The notes under the pieces: generated by a model
What the model saw: only the letters and a program-made list of their open reading frames with translations
Databases searched by the model: none
Told to the model about the DNA's origin: nothing
Assembly (NCBI GenBank): GCA_021795135.1
Contig: JAJYPT010000005.1
Span: 1 to 31,270 of the forward strand
Direction of reading: 5' to 3'
Origin: Actinomycetes bacterium
GTDB taxonomy: Bacteria > Actinomycetota > Acidimicrobiia > Acidimicrobiales > JAJYPT01
DNA: 31,270 nucleotides
Shown: piece by piece, positions 6,614 to 14,432 of the stretch
How the letters are laid out: each line of letters opens with the position of its first letter
Position numbering within the stretch: the first letter of the stretch is position 1
Position numbers and translations under genes: made by a program

Positions 6614-8071
6614 CTAGATTTTCATTGCAATATATTTAGTTTCTAGATATTCATCGATACCCTCATACCCACCTTCTCTTCCAATTCCAGAAAGCTTTAC
6701 ACCTCCAAAGGGAGCAGCTGGATTAGAAACCATTCCTTGATTTAGACCCAACATGCCAACTTGTAGCTCTTCTGCTACTCTAAAAGATCTTTCCAGGTCC
6801 TTAGTAAAAACATAAGCCACCAAGCCAAAAGGTGTATCATTTGCCATTTCTATAGCTTGTTGTTCAGAATCAAAACTAACTATTGGTGCAACAGGTGCAA
6901 AGATCTCTTCTTGGAGTACTTTTGCGTCTCGAGCCACATTAGAAATAACTGTGGGTTGATAAAAATAACCACCTCTATCTAATTGTTTTGCCCCAGTCAA
7001 AACTTGACCACCTTTACCAATTGCATCCTCTACTAATGACTTTGTTTTATCAATAGCATCTTGATTGATAAGTGGTCCTACCTCAACTCCATCTTCTAGC
7101 CCACCTCCAACCTTCATTGTTTCGAGACGTTGAGCAAGTTTTTCAGAAAATTCTTTCGCTATAGAACTAGCAACATGAAAACGATTAGCAGCGGTACAAG
7201 CTTGTCCTATGTTTCTCATTTTTGCAATCACAGCACCTTCAACTGCTGCATCTAAATCAGCGTCTTCAAATACCAAAAATGGAGCATTTCCTCCTAGTTC
7301 CATGGATATTTTTAAAACATTTTTGGAAGCAGCAGACATCAAAGTACGACCCACTTCAGTGGAGCCGGTAAAAGACATTTTCCTAAGCCTTGGATCATCA
7401 AACAAAACTTTGGTTGTTTTACTCGACGATGAGGTAGTTATGACATTTAGAACCCCTTCTGGCAATCCAACTTCTTGTAAAATTTGAGTTACTGCCAAAG
7501 TACAAAGGGGGGTCAAACTAGCTGGTTTGACAACCATTGTGCAACCTGCTGCTATAGCTGGTCCCATTTTTCTTGTCGCCATTGCTAAAGGAAAGTTCCA
7601 CGGAGTTATCAACAAAGAAGGTCCCACGGGCTGTCGCATGGTCAAAAGTCGTCCATTTCCATTAGGAGCTACGGCAAATCTTCCATCTATGCGTACAGCT
7701 TCTTCAGAGAACCATCTAAAAAATTCGGCTGCATAAACAATTTCTGCTTTAGACTCTTGAAAAGGTTTTCCCATTTCTAAAGTCATCAAAGTTGCTAAAT
7801 AATCTGATCTTTCAATAATTTGTTCATAACCATGTCTCAATATTTCCCCTCGTTGCCTAGGAGGATACTTAGACCAGCTTTTTTGAGCTCTCTCACAAGC
7901 ATCTAAAGCCAAAAGAGCATCTTGATCATTGCCGTCAGCTACTTCACATAAACTTTTTCCAGTTGCTGGATCTTGAACTTCAAAGGTAGTATTTGAGGTA
8001 GAAGTTGTCCATTGTCCATCAATAAAGAGTTTCTTTGGTACTTGTTTTATAACATCTTGCTCACTAATCAA
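6614..8071 (-). CDS. gabD: NAD(P)+-dependent succinate-semialdehyde-type aldehyde dehydrogenase
   Basis: A 485-aa ALDH-superfamily enzyme oxidising an aldehyde to the acid. It shows TPWNFPLAMATRKMGPAIAAGCT, the cofactor-loop FTGSTEVGR, catalytic Glu258 in MELGGNAPF, catalytic Cys292 in GQACTAANRF, and the C-terminal NPAAPFGGVKLSGIGREGG. Length and motifs fit the GabD/succinate-semialdehyde group, although related semialdehydes cannot be excluded. The start is TTG at 8071 with GAAGG 7 nt upstream. A flavin reductase follows downstream, separated by a strong hairpin. No GABA transaminase is in view. Confidence 0.88.
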   Translation of the reverse strand: MISEQDVIKQVPKKLFIDGQWTTSTSNTTFEVQDPATGKSLCEVADGNDQDALLALDACERAQKSWSKYPPRQRGEILRHGYEQIIERSDYLATLMTLEMGKPFQESKAEIVYAAEFFRWFSEEAVRIDGRFAVAPNGNGRLLTMRQPVGPSLLITPWNFPLAMATRKMGPAIAAGCTMVVKPASLTPLCTLAVTQILQEVGLPEGVLNVITTSSSSKTTKVLFDDPRLRKMSFTGSTEVGRTLMSAASKNVLKISMELGGNAPFLVFEDADLDAAVEGAVIAKMRNIGQACTAANRFHVASSIAKEFSEKLAQRLETMKVGGGLEDGVEVGPLINQDAIDKTKSLVEDAIGKGGQVLTGAKQLDRGGYFYQPTVISNVARDAKVLQEEIFAPVAPIVSFDSEQQAIEMANDTPFGLVAYVFTKDLERSFRVAEELQVGMLGLNQGMVSNPAAPFGGVKLSGIGREGGYEGIDEYLETKYIAMKI

Positions 8072-8159
8072 GCTTAGGCCTTCTTTCTGTTATATTCTTG
8101 ACTATATTGTTATTGTTTCCAGTTTGCCTTGTGTCTTACACTTTGATGAACTCTGACAT

Positions 8160-8237
8160 GGTGGCCGTAGCTCAGTTGGTTAGAGCGCCAGGTTGTGGCC
8201 CTGGAGGTCGGGGGTTCAAGTCCCCTCGGTCACCCCA
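8160..8237 (+). tRNA. tRNA-His (anticodon GTG)
   Basis: Acceptor GTGGCCG/CGGTCAC, D-arm GCTC...GAGC, anticodon stem CCAGG/CCTGG with loop TTGTGGC (GTG), T-arm GGGGG-TTCAAGT-CCCCT. An extra 5' G at 8160 (G-1) pairs with C73 at 8234, diagnostic of tRNA-His. CCA appears to be encoded at 8235-8237. Confidence 0.97.
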
Positions 8238-8290
8238 AATTGTATTAAAATAAATACAATAAAAAGTAGTATATTTATAGGTTGTCTATG

Positions 8291-8362
8291 GCGCCTCTAG
8301 CTCAACGGCAGAGCAACGGACTCTTAATCCGCAGGTTCTGGGTTCGAATCCCAGGGGGCGCA
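8291..8362 (+). tRNA. tRNA-Lys (anticodon CTT)
   Basis: Acceptor GCGCCTC/GGGGCGC, D-arm GCTC...GAGC, anticodon loop CTCTTAA (CTT), T-arm CTGGG-TTCGAAT-CCCAG, discriminator A. It lies 53 bp after tRNA-His. The accessory region begins just downstream, so this tRNA is a plausible integration site. Confidence 0.96.
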
Positions 8363-8509
8363 CCTCTAAAGATATAAAAAGATATTACATGTAACAAATT
8401 GGAGCACTGAGACGCCATAAAGGCACGCAAAGGATTGGGCATCAAGCATAAACTCAACCCAGACAGGCCGTCACCAATCAAAACCGCTACGCCAGCGTTA
8501 AAATTTCAT
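8363..8509. other. Short spacer of different composition after tRNA-Lys
   Basis: The first ~40 bp are AT-rich. From about 8403 to 8495 the sequence turns G+C-richer (GCACTGAGACGCC...CGCTACGCCAGCG), unlike the neighbours. No intact ORF, integrase fragment or tRNA-end duplication was recognised. It may be a remnant at the edge of the accessory region. Confidence 0.3.
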
Positions 8510-8881
8510 TCAAGTCATCAAGAGGCTAACATCATAAGATTCAAAACGAGAATCTCGCGTAATCAAAGTAAGTCCTTCTATTTTAGCTTGAGCAATTAGC
8601 ATCCGATCAAAAGGGTCACCATGATGTGAAATAAGTTGTCCAGCATACATAGAATGATTTATCTGTATAGGTAGAGCTAGGAAATTATTAATATTTATTT
8701 GATCTTCTAGATCATCTGGTGATTCCAATTTACCAATATTTTTTTTAATTGCTATTTCCCATGTAGTAGCTGAAGAAACCATCACTGTAGTTCGAGGATT
8801 GGCTATCAATTCTTTTATCTCTGGGGCTAATTCTATATTTGCTAGCCACCATAATAAAACATGAGTATCCAGTAAGAACAC
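8510..8881 (-). CDS. vapC: PIN-domain toxin (VapC-type ribonuclease)
   Basis: A 123-aa PIN-fold endoribonuclease of a type II toxin-antitoxin pair. The four acidic metal-binding positions are visible: Asp5 (LLDTHVLLWW), Glu42 (TTWEIAIK), Asp89/Asp92 (HHGDPFDRMLIAQA) and Asp110 (LITRDSRF). These toxins usually cut tRNA or mRNA at growth arrest; the target here is unknown. GTG start at 8881, 3 nt after the antitoxin stop, consistent with a bicistronic operon. The protein looks intact and catalytically complete. Confidence 0.93.
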   Translation of the reverse strand: MFLLDTHVLLWWLANIELAPEIKELIANPRTTVMVSSATTWEIAIKKNIGKLESPDDLEDQININNFLALPIQINHSMYAGQLISHHGDPFDRMLIAQAKIEGLTLITRDSRFESYDVSLLMT

Positions 8882-8884
8882 AGT

Positions 8885-9124
8885 TTATTTTCCTTCAAAC
8901 CCAGATGCAAGGTCTTCAGGTAGGTCGTCAAAGTCAGGAGCTATTGTTACTTGGTTTTTCCAAGCTCCAGGTTTGCGCAGGATTTGGGTTTCAACAAAAG
9001 GTATCAACCTTGCTGCTGGCCTTCCGGCCCGAGCAATTATAATTTCTTTGCCTGAGTCAACTTCTTGTAACAATTGAGATAAATGAGTTTTAGCCTCATA
9101 GACATTCACTACTCGCTCTTTCAT
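8885..9124 (-). CDS. Phd/YefM-family antitoxin
   Basis: A 79-aa prevent-host-death-type antitoxin. The N-terminal DNA-binding half has VVNVYEAKTHLSQLLQEV and then EIIIARAGRPAARLIPF, the family signature. The C-terminal tail, rich in acidic residues (APDFDDLPEDLASGFEGK), should wrap the PIN toxin. The ATG at 9124 lies 6 nt downstream of a consensus -10 box, so its mRNA is probably leaderless. Autorepression by the toxin-antitoxin complex is expected for the family; tandem CTAGA repeats sit in the promoter spacer. Confidence 0.92.
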   Translation of the reverse strand: MKERVVNVYEAKTHLSQLLQEVDSGKEIIIARAGRPAARLIPFVETQILRKPGAWKNQVTIAPDFDDLPEDLASGFEGK

Positions 9125-9130
9125 AGTTCT

Positions 9131-9160
9131 ATTATAGATTAGTCTAGTCTAGTTAGTCAA
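9131..9160 (-). promoter_or_regulatory. Sigma-70-type promoter of the toxin-antitoxin operon
   Basis: On the minus strand TTGACT (9160-9155), an 18-bp spacer, and a perfect TATAAT (9136-9131). The antitoxin ATG begins 6 nt later, where the transcript should start. The spacer contains CTAGACTAGACTA, a short tandem repeat that could bind the antitoxin. Confidence 0.75.
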
Positions 9161-9428
9161 CCTTTAGACTTTTGATATCAGTTTCAATAAGCACGATCTC
9201 ACGCCATCTTGTTAGTTGCAGGGTCGCAAATATTCAAGGAAAATGAGTGGTTGAGAAGATACAAAGAACAGTCGCAACTTCTCAAAAGGCAGTTGCAATA
9301 CTAAAGAATGATATAAAATAAATTAATTGGGGAGTCTTAGGAGCGGTGTCAATGTTTCATTGCGCCTAATGAAGCGATAGGACCGAAACGATGACTAACA
9401 GTAATTATTTGACAAGAATACCAAGCTG
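9161..9428. other. Non-coding region between antitoxin promoter and ABC exporter
   Basis: No gene recognised. An 8-bp inverted repeat TTGAGAAG (9251-9258) / CTTCTCAA (9278-9285) is present, as is a shorter TTCATT...AATGAA near 9356-9373. A TTGACA hexamer at 9409-9414 has no matching -10 box before the exporter start. Composition shifts here from AT-rich to G+C-richer. Confidence 0.35.
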
Positions 9429-11336
9429 ATGAGACCGGGGGGTGGTGATGCCGGGTTTGGTCCTGGAATAGCCATGCTAAGACGGGATCCTTTGGTACTC
9501 AAGCAAAGTGTTACCCCCGGCACGGCACGGCGCATGATGCGTTTCGCATTGCCCTACCGCAAAATCTTGATAGTATTCCTAACCCTTATTGTATTGGATG
9601 CAGTAATTGGGGCAGCGAATCCACTACTATATCGCCAGATAATCAACCAGGGCATTTTACGACATCATGAAAGTATCGTTATAGAAATGGCTGTACTTGT
9701 TGGCGCTTTGGCAGTAGCGACGGCGGTGCTTTCTGTTGTACTTCGTTGGATGTCGGCAAAAATTGGTGAAGGACTAATCTTTGACTTGCGCTCAGAAGTC
9801 TACGGACACGTTCAGAGAATGCCCTTGGCATTTTTTACCCGCACACAGACTGGAGCTTTACTAACTCGCCTAAACAACGACGTTTTAGGAGCTCAGCGGG
9901 CATTTACAGACACGCTCTCTTCGGTTGTCTCCAACCTGGTAGGTGTAGTTTTAGTAATTACAGCAATGATGGTCCTGTCTTGGCAAATAACTTTGGCAGC
10001 TCTTGTTATTCTTCCGGTATTCGTCGTGCCGGCCCGACGGGTAGGGGGACGTCTAGCTCATCTAACAAGGGAGTCTTATGGGCTCAATGCGCAAATGAAT
10101 ACCACAATGACAGAGCGCTTCAACGCCTCAGGTGCACTTCTTGTCAAACTGTTCGGGCATCCCGCCAGCGAACTTTCATCATTTAGGGATAAGGCTTCTC
10201 GAGTACGCGATATTGGGGTCAAACAAGCTCTTTATGCACGACTATTCTTTGCTGCTCTAACTCTAACAGCGGCATTGGCCACAGCGCTGGTCTATGGGTG
10301 GGGTGGCACTTTGGCGGCTAAAGGTGCGTTAAGTGTTGGCACTGTCGTGGCACTCACCGCCTATCTCAACAGGTTATATGGCCCGTTGACTGCTCTATCG
10401 AATGTTCAAGTGGATGTAATGACCGCCCTGGTCTCATTCGATAGAGTTTTCGAGATTTTAGATCTTAAACCGCTTTTGGAGGAAAAGCCTTATGCTATTT
10501 CAATACCCACAGGACCTACAACTGTTGAATTTGATAACGTTAACTTCAGCTACCCAACGGCTCAAGAAGTATCACTGGCATCCCTCGAATCGGTAGTACA
10601 GCTAGAAAACACTGCTTCGGAACAAGTACTGCACTCTATCAGCTTTAGCGCTCAGCCTGGTCAGCTAATAGCGCTTGTTGGCCCATCTGGAGCGGGCAAA
10701 ACCACCCTTAGCTACTTGGTCGCTCGGATTTATGATGTGAGCACAGGTGCTGTGCGTATAAATGGGGTTGACGTTCGTGACGCCACCTTGAGGTCCCTCA
10801 GCGATACAGTGGGAATGGTCACCCAAGATTCGCATCTATTCCATGAGAGCATCAGATCGAATCTTTCTTATGCCAAACCCGACGCCACCACAGACGAACT
10901 CATGGATGTACTGAGAGCTGCTCAGCTGGAAAGCATGGTGCTGTCACTGCCCCAGGGTCTTGACACTGTAGTCGGAGATCGCGGTTATCGGCTCTCAGGA
11001 GGCGAGAAACAGCGCTTAGCACTTGCCCGCTTGCTGTTGAAAGCACCTCAAGTTGTTGTGCTTGATGAGGCAACAGCGCACTTGGATTCAGAGTCAGAAC
11101 AAGCAGTCCAACAAGCTTTGACAACAGCTTTGTCTGGCCGAACTGCGTTTGTAATTGCCCACAGACTTTCCACGGTTCGCGAAGCTGACGTAATCTTGGT
11201 GATAGACCAAGGTCGTATAGTCCAGCGAGGAAACCACGAGGAGCTACTATCGGCGGGGGGGCTTTATAAGGACCTTTATCGAATCCAATTTGAAGGCCAA
11301 GAGACAACTCCTCCAATTACGGCTGATTTTTATTGA
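9429..11336 (+). CDS. ABC-type exporter, fused membrane and ATPase domains
   Basis: A 635-aa half-transporter that would act as a dimer in the cytoplasmic membrane to export a drug, lipid or peptide; the substrate is unknown. A Gly-rich N-terminus precedes a six-helix membrane domain (about 36-325). The ATPase has Walker A GPSGAGKT (418-425), Q-loop VTQDS, signature LSGGE (522-526), Walker B VVVLDEAT with Asp546/Glu547, and switch His578 (IAHRLS). About 20 residues (EVSLASLESVVQLENTAS) form an insert just before Walker A. The ATG at 9429 has no clear ribosome binding site; ATG at 9474 is an alternative. Codons are richer in G and C than those of flanking genes. It converges with yczE. Confidence 0.92.
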   Translation: MRPGGGDAGFGPGIAMLRRDPLVLKQSVTPGTARRMMRFALPYRKILIVFLTLIVLDAVIGAANPLLYRQIINQGILRHHESIVIEMAVLVGALAVATAVLSVVLRWMSAKIGEGLIFDLRSEVYGHVQRMPLAFFTRTQTGALLTRLNNDVLGAQRAFTDTLSSVVSNLVGVVLVITAMMVLSWQITLAALVILPVFVVPARRVGGRLAHLTRESYGLNAQMNTTMTERFNASGALLVKLFGHPASELSSFRDKASRVRDIGVKQALYARLFFAALTLTAALATALVYGWGGTLAAKGALSVGTVVALTAYLNRLYGPLTALSNVQVDVMTALVSFDRVFEILDLKPLLEEKPYAISIPTGPTTVEFDNVNFSYPTAQEVSLASLESVVQLENTASEQVLHSISFSAQPGQLIALVGPSGAGKTTLSYLVARIYDVSTGAVRINGVDVRDATLRSLSDTVGMVTQDSHLFHESIRSNLSYAKPDATTDELMDVLRAAQLESMVLSLPQGLDTVVGDRGYRLSGGEKQRLALARLLLKAPQVVVLDEATAHLDSESEQAVQQALTTALSGRTAFVIAHRLSTVREADVILVIDQGRIVQRGNHEELLSAGGLYKDLYRIQFEGQETTPPITADFY

Positions 11337-11526
11337 CTACTCCCATAACTAAAGTCGTGAAAATAATCATTCCACCGAACTGAGACAGAAGCGCTAGATC
11401 GGATCGATGTTAAAAGGATGATGATCTCCTCCCTAGCAGAACTAACAACCTTGGCTTAAATAGCGACAAGCTGAAAGACTGGATGACCGCCGACCAGTCG
11501 AAGTGTCAAAAGCATGCATCGGATAT

Positions 11527-12138
11527 TTAGCCACGATTGCTTAGCTCTGGTACTTTTAAAATAGGAAGCAGCCAGTGCACTAGAGGTCCTATCCCTGCTG
11601 CATAAACCACCGTTCCCACTCCCACCGTACCCCCCAGTAGCCAGCCAGTGATAAGAACACATAGTTCGATACATGCGCGTATAAGACCTATGGGGCGCGT
11701 TTTGCCACCTATGGAGATGCGCGCTAGACCAGTCATCAGACCGTCGCGGGGTCCAGGACCCAAGCAGGCACCTATGTATAACGCAGTTGCCAATCCATTT
11801 AAGGCGACTCCAAAAAACATGAGCAGCCATTGCTCCCAAGGAGCATGTGGCGCAGAAAAATGTGCGAGCAGAAAATTGATCACTAGTCCTATGACCACGA
11901 CGTTACTAAGGGTCCCCACTCCAGGACGTTGTCGTAAAGGTATCCATAGCAGCAAAACTATTATACCAACGATGATAGTCCACGTGCCAATGGCGATACC
12001 CGTGCGACGCGACAAACCCTGGTGAAAAACATCCCAAGGATCTAAACCAAGCCGTGAAAGCACCAGCATTGAATCACTGGTTCCATAGAGAACCAATCCA
12101 ACATAAAGTTGTGTTAGACGCCTAGTGGGGCGTCTCAT
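11527..12138 (-). CDS. yczE: YczE/YitT-type integral membrane protein
   Basis: A 203-aa protein with about five membrane helices, including IGTWTIIVGIIVLLLWIPL and WLLMFFGVALNGLATALYIG. The family signature GPGPRDGLMTGL follows a conserved LGLDPWDVFHQGL. YczE proteins commonly sit beside MocR-type regulators of the YczR subgroup, as here; transport of a vitamin-B6-related or other small molecule is suspected but unproven. Its ATG overlaps the stop of the upstream FMN-protein gene as ATGA, indicating translational coupling. The gene belongs to the G+C-richer block and converges with the ABC exporter. Confidence 0.88.
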   Translation of the reverse strand: MRRPTRRLTQLYVGLVLYGTSDSMLVLSRLGLDPWDVFHQGLSRRTGIAIGTWTIIVGIIVLLLWIPLRQRPGVGTLSNVVVIGLVINFLLAHFSAPHAPWEQWLLMFFGVALNGLATALYIGACLGPGPRDGLMTGLARISIGGKTRPIGLIRACIELCVLITGWLLGGTVGVGTVVYAAGIGPLVHWLLPILKVPELSNRG

Positions 12139-12782
12139 GTATTGTTGCGGCCAGGGCGGCGATAATCCACCACATAGGGTGGAGTTGCGAAGCTTTCCCC
12201 CGGTATATCTTTAGCAACTGCTGGCCCATATTTTGTAGTGGTCGGTATCTCACCACACCAAACTGAGTCTGAGGCTTGGCCAGTTGGTCCTTCAGAACGT
12301 ATTTTTGCCGAAGCTTCTGAAATTGGTAAGCTAATGAGTTTGGTTTGGCGAAGATCACTAGGTGAAGGCAAGGGTAAATCTGCACTTCTCCCTGGCACTA
12401 TGTGCTCTATCACCGCCTTTAACGCCTGTAGGCGACTATGGGGTTCACAAATGACTTCAGGGACGCCAAATAACACAACTGAACGGTAGTTCAGCGAATG
12501 GTGCAACATAGTGGAGTCCAGCACAATACCGTCCACTACCACGATAGTAATACATATTTCTTGATTCTTACCTAGCTCGGCTAGCCAACCTGCCTTTGGA
12601 GATCCGTGAAGAATCAAGCAGTCGTCCAAACGAGCATAAGAAGTGGGAATACAACGCGCTTCACCTTGGCTCACATAGGAAACGGTGCACACAAATGTTT
12701 CGTCCAAGATCGCATGGATAGTGCTTTCATCGTAGTGTGCTCTTTGGGCCCTTCGTTTGACTGTGGTGCGGCTCGACTGCAT
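12135..12782 (-). CDS. Pyridoxamine 5'-phosphate oxidase-related FMN split-barrel protein
   Basis: A 215-aa FMN-binding split-barrel protein. It starts at ATG 12782 with the family pattern TTVKRRAQRAHYDESTIHAILDE; an open frame up to 12905 adds a hydrophobic stretch not seen in the family, and an AAGG lies just before 12782. Later features are CIPTSYARLDDCLILHGSP, the HHSLNYRSVVLFG segment, and a C-terminal EASAKIRSEGP and VWCGEIP. This subgroup differs from true PdxH, so the substrate is unknown (a flavin-dependent reductase or a PLP-related role). The stop overlaps the yczE start (ATGA). It is transcribed divergently from the PLP-binding regulator yczR, which probably controls it. Confidence 0.88.
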   Translation of the reverse strand: MQSSRTTVKRRAQRAHYDESTIHAILDETFVCTVSYVSQGEARCIPTSYARLDDCLILHGSPKAGWLAELGKNQEICITIVVVDGIVLDSTMLHHSLNYRSVVLFGVPEVICEPHSRLQALKAVIEHIVPGRSADLPLPSPSDLRQTKLISLPISEASAKIRSEGPTGQASDSVWCGEIPTTTKYGPAVAKDIPGESFATPPYVVDYRRPGRNNT

Positions 12783-12890
12783 ATTGGACCTTGACCCCGT
12801 TCTAAAAAAATACGAATAATAAAAAATTGTATTGATACAAAGTATAAAGTGATATAGTACAATTATACACAACCAGAGAATGGGAGTGCT
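12783..12890. promoter_or_regulatory. Divergent promoter/operator between the FMN protein and yczR
   Basis: This 108-bp AT-rich gap contains the palindrome TTGTAT-TG-ATACAA (12827-12840). A second inverted repeat, GTATAA (12842-12847) / TTATAC (12863-12868), follows. The half-sites ATACAA (12835) and GTACAA (12857) recur in direct orientation 22 bp apart, about two helical turns, a spacing that fits MocR-type operators. Candidate -10 boxes for yczR are TATAGT (12853-12858) and TACAAT (12858-12863). yczR has a GGGAG ribosome binding site. Confidence 0.55.
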
Positions 12891-14210
12891 ATGAATAACG
12901 ACCACATTTCAGGGCGCAACGCAACTGAACTTGTGCAAAATATTGAAAAGGCGATACGAGAGGGTTCATTGCATGCAGAAGAACCGATGCCCACCGTGCG
13001 CCAGCTTGCGAAACAGTTAGGTCTATCTCCTGGAACGGTCGCCTCGGCTTTTAAAACGCTTCGTCAACGAGGACAGATTCGTACTAACGGGCGTAATGGG
13101 ACTTTCATATCCACCTCTTCGGTACCGCCCTCACGGAATCCACCTCGCCTTCGGCCAGGCCTAATAGACCTTGCCTCGGGGTCTCCCGATCCGACTTTGC
13201 TGCCAGATTTGACGCCCATACTACACCGATTCGAGGGGCCCTCTCGCCTGTATCCAGACGAGCCTGTACTTGATTCCCTTGCGGCAATAGCACGTGTCCG
13301 CCTTAATAGCGATGAGATACCGGTTGGCTCGTTGACTATCGTGGCCGGAGCGCTAGATGGAGTGGAAAGAGCTCTGCAGGCTCACCTGCGCCCCGGGGAC
13401 CGAGTTGGAGTCGAAGATCCAGGTTATCCTCCCCTTTTTACCTTACTTGCAGCATTAGGTTTGCAAGCAGTAGGTCTGCATACAGATCAATTTGGAATAC
13501 TTCCAGAAGATCTAAGCAAAAAACTCAGCGGTAGTTTACAGGCCATCATCGTTACCCCCCGAGCCCAAAATCCAATGGGTTGCGCTTTCAGCGCCAATCG
13601 AGCATCTGCGCTGAGGGATCTACTTCAACTTCACCCCAGAGTGCTTCTTGTAGAAGACGACCACGCTAGCGAAATCGCTGGTGCCGCGCTTCGTACCTTA
13701 TGCGCAGCAGGCAATGAACACTGGGTGCATATTCGTTCTGTATCAAAAAGCCTGGGTCCTGACTTGCGCCTGGCAGTACTTACTGGTGACGAAGTAAGTG
13801 TGAGCCGAATTGAACACCGCCGCTCTTTGGGTGCTGGCTGGGTTCCATTCTTGATCCAAACCATAGTGGCCCAGTTGTGGGAAGATCCTGCAACTGATGA
13901 AGTTCTGACCCACGCACGAGAAGTCTATGCATTGAGGCGAGACGCACTGAAAAAAGCTTTATCTAAATTCGGTCTCACTTCCTACGGTCTATCGGGATTA
14001 AATATTTGGGTCCCAGTGACTGATGAACATGCGGCTCTCGCCTCATTGGATGAGGCTGGTTTTGCTGCCAGCGCTGGCCAACGCTACCGGATAGCAGCTG
14101 AACCAGCTATCCGTATCAATATTGCGCGCCTGGACACGAAACTTGTCGATAAGGTCGCTGGAGCAGTTATCACTTCAGCGAGTGGCTTAGGGCAAAGCTA
14201 TCAGCCGTGA
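12891..14210 (+). CDS. yczR: MocR-family regulator (GntR HTH + aminotransferase-like domain), YczR subgroup
   Basis: A 439-aa transcription factor. The N-terminal winged helix (about 10-75) contains MPTVRQLAKQLGLSPGTVASAFKTLRQRG. The C-terminal fold-type I aminotransferase-like domain has TPRAQNPMGCAFS, the Asp in LVEDDHASEIAG, and the PLP-binding Lys286 in SVSKSLGPDLRLA. Such proteins sense PLP or an aminated ligand and usually repress or activate a divergent operon, here the FMN split-barrel protein and yczE. The start ATG follows GGGAG at good spacing. Composition matches the G+C-richer block. The effector is not known from the sequence. Confidence 0.92.
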   Translation: MNNDHISGRNATELVQNIEKAIREGSLHAEEPMPTVRQLAKQLGLSPGTVASAFKTLRQRGQIRTNGRNGTFISTSSVPPSRNPPRLRPGLIDLASGSPDPTLLPDLTPILHRFEGPSRLYPDEPVLDSLAAIARVRLNSDEIPVGSLTIVAGALDGVERALQAHLRPGDRVGVEDPGYPPLFTLLAALGLQAVGLHTDQFGILPEDLSKKLSGSLQAIIVTPRAQNPMGCAFSANRASALRDLLQLHPRVLLVEDDHASEIAGAALRTLCAAGNEHWVHIRSVSKSLGPDLRLAVLTGDEVSVSRIEHRRSLGAGWVPFLIQTIVAQLWEDPATDEVLTHAREVYALRRDALKKALSKFGLTSYGLSGLNIWVPVTDEHAALASLDEAGFAASAGQRYRIAAEPAIRINIARLDTKLVDKVAGAVITSASGLGQSYQP

Positions 14211-14304
14211 TTTGATGGGAAGCTTTGGCTGCCATGTGGAATTTATCACTACGAAAATGAGAATAAAACAATCCAGCCCGACCCATAGCCTCCTATCTTG
14301 TGCA

Positions 14305-14338
14305 ACCCACGGTAGTTTTATCTAAACACACCGTGGGT
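14305..14338. terminator. 9-bp inverted repeat downstream of yczR
   Basis: ACCCACGGT (14305-14313) pairs with ACCGTGGGT (14330-14338). An inner GTTT/AAAC pair (14315-14318 / 14324-14327) can extend the stem. It lies about 95 bp after the yczR stop, at the edge of the G+C-richer block. There is no T-run, so it may be an intrinsic-like hairpin or a boundary element. The 14211-14432 gap holds no gene; an 8-bp repeat TTAGATCT/AGATCTAA (14403-14436) spans the stop of the next gene. Confidence 0.45.
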
Positions 14339-14432
14339 CTACTACAAGTAGGCTGCTACAAATCCTTAAAACTGTTCGTCTTCTACTTTGGCTCTATCTT
14401 ATTTAGATCTAGAAAATATTCCCTAACGAGAT

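Larger units (their letters stand above)
9200..14250. other. G+C-richer accessory block, probably horizontally acquired
   Basis: From about 9.2 to 14.25 kb the genes use many GCG, CGC, CTG and GGC codons. Genes on either side are strongly AT-biased (AAA, ATA, TTA, AGA). The block holds the ABC exporter and the yczE/split-barrel/yczR cassette. It lies after a tRNA-Lys and a toxin-antitoxin pair. No integrase, transposase or flanking direct repeat was found by eye. The boundaries are approximate. Confidence 0.6.

Noticed and set aside
11456..11839. Minus-strand ORF in another frame of yczE
   Set aside because: Overlaps the clearly recognisable YczE protein and has a composition typical of an out-of-frame read.
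12783..12905. N-terminal hydrophobic extension of the FMN protein
   Set aside because: It covers the divergent promoter and the yczR start; homology begins at the ATG at 12782.
14211..14432. Duplicated tRNA-Lys 3' end as right attachment site
   Set aside because: No copy of the TTCGAATCCCAG segment was seen near the right edge of the G+C-richer block.
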